Origin: Microbacterium sp. SORGH_AS_1204
GTDB lineage: Bacteria; Actinomycetota; Actinomycetes; Actinomycetales; Microbacteriaceae
NCBI RefSeq assembly: GCF_030818935.1
Contig: NZ_JAUTBD010000001.1
Location: forward strand, 806,001-870,000
DNA length: 64,000 nucleotides
Direction of reading: 5' to 3'
The translations under genes and the position numbers were made by a program. Each line of letters starts with the position of its first letter. Within the stretch, counting starts at the first letter, position 1. Shown here piece by piece: positions 17,342-24,500 of this stretch. The notes beneath the pieces were generated by a model. The model was not told the origin of the DNA, did no database searches, and saw only the letters and a list, made by a program, of their open reading frames with translations.

Positions 17342-18016
17342 TTAATCGAGGAGCGCGAGGGCGCGGTACCTGTCCGTGGGTTCTTTGTGCACCGGCATCG
17401 GCCGGCGCGCCTCCATGGTGCGGCGGTAGAGCTCGTCGATCAGAGATGTCGCGAGGCCGACGAGCTTGGCGATCTCGCGCTCGTCGCGGTCGACCCACTG
17501 GCAGCGGGGCTCGTCGTGCATCGGGACGAAGCCGTCGTGCTGCTCCCACGCGACCAGGGTGCGCTCGGCGCCGAGCACGTGCTGCTGCCACCAGATCTGG
17601 CGCATATAGGTCTTGGGGATCGAGCGCCACGCCTTGTTCGTCGTCTTGATCTCGGCGAGCACGATGCGCCCCTCACCGTCGACGACGACGCCGTCGGGGG
17701 TGGCGAGGTGCCGCTTCTCGACGACCGCGTGGTACAGCGCCGACGAGGGTCGGATCCCGTGCGTCGCGGCCACCCAGGCGGCGATCTCTGGCTCGCGGCG
17801 GCGGCCGTGCGCGGTGAAGGCGTTCCCCGAGAAGTTCGAGCCCATGAGCTTGGCATCCGCCGCTCGCGAGATCGCGTTGTGGCTGGTCAGGGTGGCGACG
17901 TCGGTCGCGGTGATGCCGCGCGAGCGCGCCCGGATCCAGGCGACCCGATCGCGCGAATCGGCGACGATCCGTGCGTCGAGGTCGGCGCTGCGCGACGCGA
18001 CGAGCTCGGGGGACAT
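17342..18016 (-). CDS. YqaJ-like viral recombinase/exonuclease domain protein
   Basis: 224-aa protein with a PD-(D/E)XK nuclease domain of the YqaJ/lambda exonuclease type. Visible are AWIRARSRGITATDVATL, then EPEIAAWVAA, then the catalytic-type TPDGVVVDGEGRIVLAEIKT (D..EIK) near residues 115-135, and KTYMRQIWWQQHVLGAERT. The ATG at 18016 has a TAGGGT hexamer 7 bases upstream and no ribosome site, suggesting a leaderless message. It is a lone chromosomal copy with no phage genes nearby. The role is unknown, perhaps repair. Confidence 0.82.
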   Translation of the reverse strand: MSPELVASRSADLDARIVADSRDRVAWIRARSRGITATDVATLTSHNAISRAADAKLMGSNFSGNAFTAHGRRREPEIAAWVAATHGIRPSSALYHAVVEKRHLATPDGVVVDGEGRIVLAEIKTTNKAWRSIPKTYMRQIWWQQHVLGAERTLVAWEQHDGFVPMHDEPRCQWVDRDEREIAKLVGLATSLIDELYRRTMEARRPMPVHKEPTDRYRALALLD

Positions 18017-18090
18017 GCGTTCGACCCTAACCCCGCTCGGCCCTGGATCGAATCGGAACCCCGGCGCGTCGGCATCCGGGGTCTTGTGCG

Positions 18091-18109
18091 CGAAGTAAGG
18101 GTGACCTAA
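18091..18109. promoter_or_regulatory. DtxR/IdeR-type iron box candidate
   Basis: CGAAGTAAGGGTGACCTAA matches 13 of 19 positions of the classical iron-box consensus TTAGGTTAGGCTAACCTAA and overlaps the TAAGTT -10-like hexamer (18107-18112) of the next gene. Confidence 0.5.
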
Positions 18110-18119
18110 GTTGTTGGGC

Positions 18120-18521
18120 ATGAACCCGGATGCCGCCTCGCTGCGCCGCCCCGACGGCGGTCGCTGGTGCGACCTCGAGGGCGCGGTGCTGCTGGGCGGC
18201 GACGCGCAGAACATCCCGGAGATGCGGCGCATTGCCGCGGCCCTGTCGCCGGCGGCGCACGTGACGGTGCTGGTCGAGGTGTGCGGTTCCGCGCAGGTCG
18301 GCGTGATCGACGCGCACGAGGGCCGGGTGAGCTGGCTCGACCGGTCGCGCGACGGCGGGTTCCGGCCGCGGGGCGAGCGGCTGGCGCAGGCGATCCACGC
18401 GTGGTGCGCCGAGTGGGCCTGCGGCGACGACCCGGTCTGCACCGTCTGGCTCGGCGCCCGCACGCCCTCGCGCATCGTGCGTATGACGCAGGCGCTGCTG
18501 CCCGAGCCGCGCGTCTCCTGA
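18120..18521 (+). CDS. Small protein like the C-terminal domain of siderophore-interacting proteins
   Basis: 133-aa cytosolic protein. GAVLLGGDAQNIPEMRRIAA followed by HVTVLVEVCGSAQ and GRVSWLDRS resembles the NAD(P)H-binding C-terminal domain of SIP-type ferric-siderophore reductases. The FAD-binding N-terminal domain is missing. The ATG at 18120 sits 7 bases after TAAGTT, so it may be leaderless. An iron-box-like site covers that promoter, which supports an iron-related role. Function beyond that is inferred. Confidence 0.65.
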   Translation: MNPDAASLRRPDGGRWCDLEGAVLLGGDAQNIPEMRRIAAALSPAAHVTVLVEVCGSAQVGVIDAHEGRVSWLDRSRDGGFRPRGERLAQAIHAWCAEWACGDDPVCTVWLGARTPSRIVRMTQALLPEPRVS

Positions 18522-18559
18522 CGGCAGGTGCCCGGGCGGGTGGGGTGGACCTTTCTGCC

Positions 18560-18635
18560 GAGGACGCACGTGATCCGCGAGGGCGCATTCGTTCGATCGA
18601 AAAGCGGTGCGTCTTCGACGATCCGATGCGTCTTC
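18560..18635. repeat. GACGCA repeat cluster, left flank of nuclease paralogue 2
   Basis: GAGGACGCA (18560-18568), then two copies in opposite orientation, TGCGTCTTC at 18608-18616 and 18627-18635. The arms pair with one mismatch over a 39-base interior. A matching cluster lies right of the gene at 19744-19819. Confidence 0.65.
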
Positions 18636-18716
18636 GACCGTGGCTGAGGCCCCGGCCCAGCGCGCGCCTGTGGACAGTCGGCGACGGCGCTCCGCCGGAG
18701 TCGGCATGGTGGGTGG

Positions 18717-19703
18717 ATGCTCGCGGAATCGGCGGTTGCCCGCGCTCGACGGTCGTTGTTCTCGCGAGCCGAGCTGCGCGAGCGGGGCGTGCCGGATGCC
18801 GAGCTACGCAAGGCCGGTGCCGGCGGCGGGTGGCACCGGATACAGCCAGGTGTGTATGTCGCTCGCGAGGAGTGGGAGACAGCGCGGCCGACAGACCGCC
18901 ACCGCTTCGCCATCCTGGCCGCCGCGGATCGGGCACGCGAGGCCGGTGGGGTCATCTCCCACCTCTCGGCGGCCGTGTTGCACGGTCTACCGCTCTATCG
19001 GTTCAGCGATGGTCCGGTGCATACAACCGTTCCGCGGGCTTCGCATCCTCCCAGCGGAAGGGCGATCAGGCGGCATACCGGAGCGCTCGGAGCGGCGGAT
19101 GTGGTCATCGTCGGCGGCCTCCGCTGCACCTCTCTCGAGAGGACGGTATTCGACGTCGCGTGCACGCAGTCGCGCGAGGTGGCGTTGAGCTGCGCCGACG
19201 CAGCACTGCGTCGAGTCGCGGTCACGGATCGGCGGTTCGACCCTGATGCGCATGCGCTCTGGCGTGAGGCCATGCTCGACCGCGTCTCGCGTGCGAGGGG
19301 AAGGCGCGGCGTTCGTGATGCCGCATGGATCGTCGCGTTCTCCGACGGTCGGGCGGAGCTCCCAGGAGAGAGCGTCAGTCGATTGCAACTGCACCGGCTC
19401 GGTTTCCGTGATCTCGACCTGCAGGTGGCCGTGAAGGGGCCCCACGGATTCGACTACTTCGTCGACATCGGCCTGCGCGACGTGCGAACGTTCTGGGAAT
19501 TCGATGGGGAAGTGAAGTATCGAGACAGCGCGATGCGCCGCGGGCGCTCCGTCGAAGACGTGGTGCTGGATGAGAAGCGGCGCGAGGACTGGATCCGCGG
19601 AGTCACACAGTGGCGGCTGTGTCGTGGAGGCTTCGCTGACATCGTCTCGCCGGAGGCGCTTGGCGCCCGGCTCGCTGCCTTCGGGGTGCGTTCGCCGCGC
19701 TGA
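18717..19703 (+). CDS. AbiEi-like N-domain plus DUF559/Vsr-like nuclease domain protein (paralogue 2)
   Basis: 328-aa paralogue of the product at 5325-6275. The N-terminal part has LFSRAELRERGVPDAELRKA, a winged-helix-like start, then PGVYVAREEWE and ISHLSAAVLHGLPL, as in AbiEi-type domains. The C-terminal nuclease-like part has ELPGESVSRLQLHRLGF, DYFVDIGLRDVRTFWEFDGE, K-Y, then VVLDEKRREDWIRGVTQWRL. The Asp/Glu spacing equals that in paralogue 1. ATG at 18717 begins the recognisable N-terminus. It is bordered on both sides by GACGCA inverted repeats, unlike the repeats around paralogue 1. Activity is unproven. Confidence 0.75.
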   Translation: MLAESAVARARRSLFSRAELRERGVPDAELRKAGAGGGWHRIQPGVYVAREEWETARPTDRHRFAILAAADRAREAGGVISHLSAAVLHGLPLYRFSDGPVHTTVPRASHPPSGRAIRRHTGALGAADVVIVGGLRCTSLERTVFDVACTQSREVALSCADAALRRVAVTDRRFDPDAHALWREAMLDRVSRARGRRGVRDAAWIVAFSDGRAELPGESVSRLQLHRLGFRDLDLQVAVKGPHGFDYFVDIGLRDVRTFWEFDGEVKYRDSAMRRGRSVEDVVLDEKRREDWIRGVTQWRLCRGGFADIVSPEALGARLAAFGVRSPR

Positions 19704-19743
19704 CGCGCGTCGCCACGCACGCGTTCGCCGCGCTGACGCGCGT
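19688..19743. repeat. 23-bp direct repeat across the stop codon
   Basis: Identical 23-base copies at 19688-19710 and 19721-19743, 33-base period. The first contains the TGA stop of the nuclease gene (19701-19703), so the gene's last codons are duplicated downstream. Confidence 0.85.
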
Positions 19744-19819
19744 GAAGACGCACGCGTTTGATGAGGACGCAGTCATTCGGGGGCATTCGGATGCGTCATC
19801 GACGAACGTATGCGTCCTC
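19744..19819. repeat. GACGCA repeat cluster, right flank of nuclease paralogue 2
   Basis: GAAGACGCA (19744-19752), GAGGACGCA (19763-19771), then inverted TGCGTCATC (19792-19800) and TGCGTCCTC (19811-19819). It mirrors the left cluster and can fold into a long hairpin, so it may also act as a terminator. Confidence 0.65.
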
Positions 19820-19909
19820 GCCGACGCGGCGGCGGGCGCGGGTCGCGGGCCTGGGTGGGTCGGGGTGGCGTGCGGGGCACGGGCGGGGCCGAGGCAGGGC
19901 GGGGGCGGA

Positions 19910-19939
19910 TTGGCGCCGGGGGCATGGGTCGGGTATGGT
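19910..19939 (+). promoter_or_regulatory. Promoter of rplJ-rplL
   Basis: TTGGCG (19910-19915), 18 bases, TATGGT (19934-19939), about 205 bp before rplJ and just upstream of the leader RNA. Confidence 0.6.
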
Positions 19940-19947
19940 GGGGGTCA

Positions 19948-20075
19948 AGCCAAAGACCGTCGGTCATCGTCGTGCGTGCACGTCGATCGAAGCGTCTGCT
20001 GAAACAGCAGGGGACCTACGCAGGTAACGAAACTCCTCTCGAGCTCCGTGCGCCTGCGCCGGAGCTCTTCTTTTT
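19948..20075 (+). ncRNA. Ribosomal protein L10 leader with intrinsic terminator
   Basis: Transcribed leader between the promoter and rplJ. It ends in an intrinsic terminator: GAGCTCCG (20041-20048) pairs with CGGAGCTC (20060-20067), followed by TTCTTTTT. Just before it is AGGGGACCTACGCAGGTAAC, which fits the L10-binding region of known rplJ leaders. Attenuation of rplJL by free L10/L12 complex is established in other bacteria; here it is inferred from position and structure. Confidence 0.7.
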
Positions 20076-20144
20076 GCCCAGACCCCGGTGTCTTCGGCCG
20101 GCGCCCCGCCATCGCGGAGCGCCTCGTACACACAAGGAGTGGCC

Positions 20145-20660
20145 ATGGCGCAGAAGGATGCATCGGTCGCCGAGCTCACGAAGAACTTCGAGAACTCGAC
20201 CGCCGTTCTGCTGACCGAGTACCGCGGTCTGACGGTTGCCCAGCTCAAGCAGCTGCGCAACGACATCCGTCAGGACGCGGATTACGCCGTGGTGAAGAAC
20301 ACGCTGACCAAGATCGCCGCGTCCAACGCGGGGGTCACGGGACTGGATGACGAGCTCAAGGGCCCGTCCGCCATCGCGTTCGTGCACGGCGACCCCGTCG
20401 CCGTCGCGAAGAGCCTGCGTGCCTTCGCCAAGGCTAACCCTCAGCTCGTGGTGAAGGGCGGCTACTTCGATGGCGCCCCGCTGACCGCTGCTGAGGTCAA
20501 CAAGCTCGCCGATCTCGAAAGCCGTGAAGTCCTGCTGGCGAAGCTCGCCGGTGCGATGAAGGCGACGATGACCAAGGCGGCATACGTCTTCCAGGCGCTT
20601 CCGTCGAAGGCCGTTCGCACGGTCGACGCGCTGCGCGAGAAGCAGGACACCGCGGCCTGA
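20145..20660 (+). CDS. rplJ: 50S ribosomal protein L10
   Basis: Base of the ribosomal L7/L12 stalk. The product is 171 aa with the conserved [20 protein letters not shown], then [13 protein letters not shown] and GPSAIAF. ATG at 20145 follows AAGGAG. rplL lies 38 bp downstream in the usual order. Confidence 0.97.
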   Translation: MAQKDASVAELTKNFENSTAVLLTEYRGLTVAQLKQLRNDIRQDADYAVVKNTLTKIAASNAGVTGLDDELKGPSAIAFVHGDPVAVAKSLRAFAKANPQLVVKGGYFDGAPLTAAEVNKLADLESREVLLAKLAGAMKATMTKAAYVFQALPSKAVRTVDALREKQDTAA

Positions 20661-20698
20661 CCCGGCCCGGCTGATTAACCCGATCAAGGAGATACAAC

Positions 20699-21085
20699 AT
20701 GGCTAAGCTCAGCACCGAAGAGCTGCTCGACGCGTTCAAGGAGCTCACGCTCATCGAGCTGTCCGAGTTCGTCAAGGCGTTCGAGGAGACCTTCGACGTC
20801 ACCGCTGCCGCCCCCGTGGCCGTGGCCGGCCCCGCCGCCGGTGGCGCGGCCCCCGCCGAAGAGGTCGAGGAGAAGGACTCGTTCGACGTCGTCCTCGAGG
20901 CCGCCGGCGACAAGAAGATCCAGGTCATCAAGGTCGTCCGCGAGCTCACCTCGCTCGGCCTCGGCGAGGCCAAGGCCGTCGTCGACGGTGCCCCCAAGGC
21001 CGTGCTCGAGGGCGCGAACAAGGAGACCGCCGACAAGGCGAAGGAGGCCCTCGAGGCTGCCGGCGCCACGGTGACCCTGAAGTAA
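20699..21085 (+). CDS. rplL: 50S ribosomal protein L7/L12
   Basis: Stalk protein that recruits translational GTPases. The product is 128 aa: N-terminal dimerisation domain ([20 protein letters not shown]), Ala/Pro/Gly hinge (about residues 38-58), C-terminal domain with [20 protein letters not shown] and [19 protein letters not shown] lies before the ATG. A terminator follows. Confidence 0.98.
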   Translation: MAKLSTEELLDAFKELTLIELSEFVKAFEETFDVTAAAPVAVAGPAAGGAAPAEEVEEKDSFDVVLEAAGDKKIQVIKVVRELTSLGLGEAKAVVDGAPKAVLEGANKETADKAKEALEAAGATVTLK

Positions 21086-21121
21086 TCACGCTTCATCGGT
21101 CGCGGTAACGCGATCCGCGAC

Positions 21122-21158
21122 GACCCGGATGCCACTGGCATCCGGGTCTTCGTCGTTT
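21122..21158 (+). terminator. Intrinsic terminator of rplJL
   Basis: Perfect 12-bp stem GACCCGGATGCC (21122-21133) / GGCATCCGGGTC (21137-21148), loop ACT, then TTCGTCGTTT. The stem contains both orientations of the GGATGCC heptamer. Confidence 0.85.
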
Positions 21159-21163
21159 CCTGA

Positions 21164-21228
21164 CGCGTGAGGGGTCGGTCTTCGTCGCCGAGGACAGCTC
21201 GAGGCGACAGAACGTGACCCCTCACGCG
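21164..21228. repeat. Nested dyad D1 (GTGAGGGGTC family)
   Basis: Outer arms CGCGTGAGGGGTC (21164-21176) and GACCCCTCACGCG (21216-21228) are perfect over 13 bp; inner arms GTCGCC (21184-21189) and GGCGAC (21203-21208). Two further copies lie at 48538 and 54119. Confidence 0.85.
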
Positions 21229-21554
21229 AGGCGGGGGCGCGGGCGGGGCGGGGAGAGCGGACGGGCGGGGGCGCGCACACGGGGCAGTAGCGCGGGCGGG
21301 GCGGGGAGAGCGGACGGGCGGGGTGCGCAGGCGGGCGGGGAGTGCAAGCGGGGCGGGTACGCGAGGACGTCACCGTGCCCCGACGATCCGCGCGGTGTGA
21401 GACCCGGTTCCGCCGGGCGAGAAACCGATGTTCACCAGATCGAAACGTTCGAGTCTGGGAAAAGGGTATGCGGATCGTTTACGGTCGTGGGGAACCCCCC
21501 CCGTCGATCCCCCCATCCGACGTCGAACGTTCGCGCGTCGGTACCTGGAGACTC
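21229..21554. other. Gene-free upstream region of the giant nuclease gene
   Basis: G-rich leader with a 34-base direct repeat and no credible gene. An open frame continues upstream of the chosen start but has repetitive content and no ribosome site. Confidence 0.6.
21237..21323. repeat. 34-bp direct repeat, G-rich
   Basis: Identical copies at 21237-21270 and 21290-21323, period 53 bases, built from GGGCGGGG units. Confidence 0.85.
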
Positions 21555-24500
21555 ATGCCCAACGCTGCTTCGCGCGTGCCCGCACGCCGTTTCACGACCG
21601 CGTTGAGCGCCGCCCTCGGCGCCGCTCTGCTCGGATCCGCCCTCGTCCCGCTTCCGGCCTTCGCCGCCGACGGCCCCCGGGTGGTGATCAACGAGGCCTA
21701 CCTCAAAGGCGGCAGCAACGGCGCCTTCTTCAACAAGAAGTTCGTCGAGCTCTACAACGCCGGCGACACCGCGCAGGACCTCAGCGGATGGTCGCTGCAG
21801 TACCGTTCCGCCAGCAGCGTTCAGGCCCCGAGCGGCGCGAACACCCAGCCGCTGACCGGGTCGATCGCCCCCGGCGGCTACTACCTCATCGGACTGCCCG
21901 GCAACGACACCAACGGCGCCGACCTTCCCGCCGCCGACATCACGAGCGCGGGCCTGAACCCGTCGGGCACGAACGGCCAGCTGTTCCTCGCGAATGTGAC
22001 CGAGTCGCTCGCGCTGCCCGGCGGGCCCGTCGCCGACAGTCGTGTCGTCGACTTCCTCGGTTACGGCACCGCGGCCGGCTTCGAGACGAAGGCGGCATCC
22101 GTCGACGGCCCGAACGGCACCCCGAACGCCCTGGTACGCACCGACTTCGTGGACACGAACGACAACTCGGTCGACTTCACCAACACGACCACCGTGACCC
22201 CCCAGGGGTCCGGCGGCGCGGTCACGCCCACGCCCACGGCGACGCCGACCGCCACGGCGACACCGACGGCCACGCCCACTCCCACCCCGACCGTCACGCC
22301 CGGCGTCGTCACGCCCATCCGCGACATCCAGGGCACCGGCGCCACGACACCCCTCGCCGGCGCGACGGTCACCACGCGCGGTGTCGTCACCGCCGCGTAC
22401 CGAACGGGTGGATACAACGGATTCTTCATCCAGACGCCCGGCACGGGCGGCCCGCTCGACCCGCAGACCCACCTCGCCTCCGACGCCGTCTTCGTCTACG
22501 GATCCGCCGCGACCGCCACGGTCGCGATCGGCCAGCACGTCGAGGTCACCGGCACGGCGGGTGAATTCGGCGGGCAGACGCAGATCACCGTCGACGCCCC
22601 CTCCGTGAGCATCCTCACCGAGCAGGCGGCCGAGGTACGACCGGCCGAGATCGCGTGGCCGAAGACCGATGAGGAGCGCGAGCGGTTCGAGGGCATGCTG
22701 CTCGCGCCGCAGGGCGACTTCACCGTCACCAACACCTACTCGACGAACCATTACGCCGAGGTCGGCCTCGCCGCGGGCACGACGCCGCTGCGCACGCCCA
22801 CCGACGTCGCACGTCCGGACACACCGGAATACGTCGCCGCCGTGGCCGACAACCGCGCCCGCGCGGTCGTGCTCGACGACGGCGCCTCGATCAATTTCCT
22901 GAACGACACCAACAAGAGCATCCCGTTGCCGTACGTCTCACTCACCGAGCCGGTGCGCGTCGGTGCCGCTGCGACGTTCGAGACGCCCGTCATCCTCGAC
23001 TATCGCAACAACGCGTGGAAGTTCCAGCCGACCGAGCAGCTGACGGTCGGCAACGCGGACACCGTGCAGCCGGCGTCGTTCGAGAACACCCGCACCGCGG
23101 CTCCCGAGGCCGTCGGCGGCACCGTGAAGATCTCGAGCTTCAACGTGCTCAACTACTTCACGACCACGGCCGAGAGCGTCGGGTGCACGTCGACGTACAA
23201 GGACCGCGAGGGCAACCCCATCACGGCCGACACGTGCCCGGCCCCCGGTCCCCGCGGCGCGGCGGATGCCGCCAACCTGAAGCGCCAGCAGGACAAGATC
23301 GTCGCCGCGATCAACGGGCTGGGTGCCGACGTCGTCTCGCTCGAGGAGATCGAGAACTCCGCCGCCTTCGGCAAGGATCGGGATGCCGCGCTGTCGACCC
23401 TCGTCGACGCTCTGAATGCGGCACTCGGCTCGCCGCAGTGGGCCTTCGTTCCCTCGCCGGCTGTGCTGCCGGCATCCGAGGACGTCATCCGCACCGCCTT
23501 CATCTACAAGAAGGAGGTGGTCGCGCCCTCCGGCGACAGCGTCATCCTCGACGACCCGGCGTTCCGCAACGCCCGTCAGCCGCTCGCGCAGGCGTTCGCG
23601 CCTCTGACGGACCCGGATGCCGAGATCCTCGCGATCGTGAACCACTTCAAGTCGAAGGGTGACAGCCGCCCCGCGGCCACGGGCGACAACGCCAATGGCA
23701 TCCAGGGCGCCTTCAACGGTGACCGCGTGCGCCAGGCCGACGCTCTCGGCGCCTTCGCCGCTGCGCGCGCGGCCGAGGTCGGCACCGACGATGTGTTCCT
23801 GCTCGGCGACTTCAACGCGTACACGCAGGAGGACCCGATCCAGAAGCTGCGCGAGTACGGCTTCGAGCCGCTGGAGGCGGGCACGGGCGAATACTCGTAC
23901 TCGTTCAGCGGGCAGTCCGGCTCGCTCGACCACGTGCTCGCGTCGGCCTCGGCGCGTGAGCTGGTCACCGGTACCGACATCTGGAACATCAACGCCGTCG
24001 AGGCGCTCGCCCTGGAGTACAGCCGCTTCAACTACAACGTGCTGAACTTCTACGACACCACGCCCTACCGATCCAGCGACCACGACCCCGTGATCGTCGG
24101 TCTCGATCTCGCCCCCGAGACCACCGACATCACTCTGCTCGGCATCAACGACTTCCACGGTCGCATCGACGCCAACACGGTGAAGTTCGCGGGAACGATC
24201 GAGCAGCTGCGGGCCGCCGGCGGCGAGGGCAACACCCTGTTCCTCTCCAACGGCGACAACATCGGCGCCTCGCTGTTCGCCTCGGCGTACTTCGACGACG
24301 AGCCGACCATCGAGGTGTTGAACGCGCTCGACCTGGCGGCATCCGCCACCGGCAACCACGAGTTCGATCGGGGGGCGGACAAGCTCGTCGACGAGGTGAG
24401 CGGGTGGGCCGACTTCCCCTACCTCGCCGCGAACGTGTACAAGAACGGGCAGCCCCTGCTCGACGAGTACGCCATCTTCGAGGTCGACGGCGTGCGCGTC

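Noticed and set aside
21431..21454. PHO-box-like GTTCACC and GTTCGAG before the nuclease gene
   Set aside because: The two half-sites are 17 bases apart rather than the 11 expected for PhoP direct repeats.
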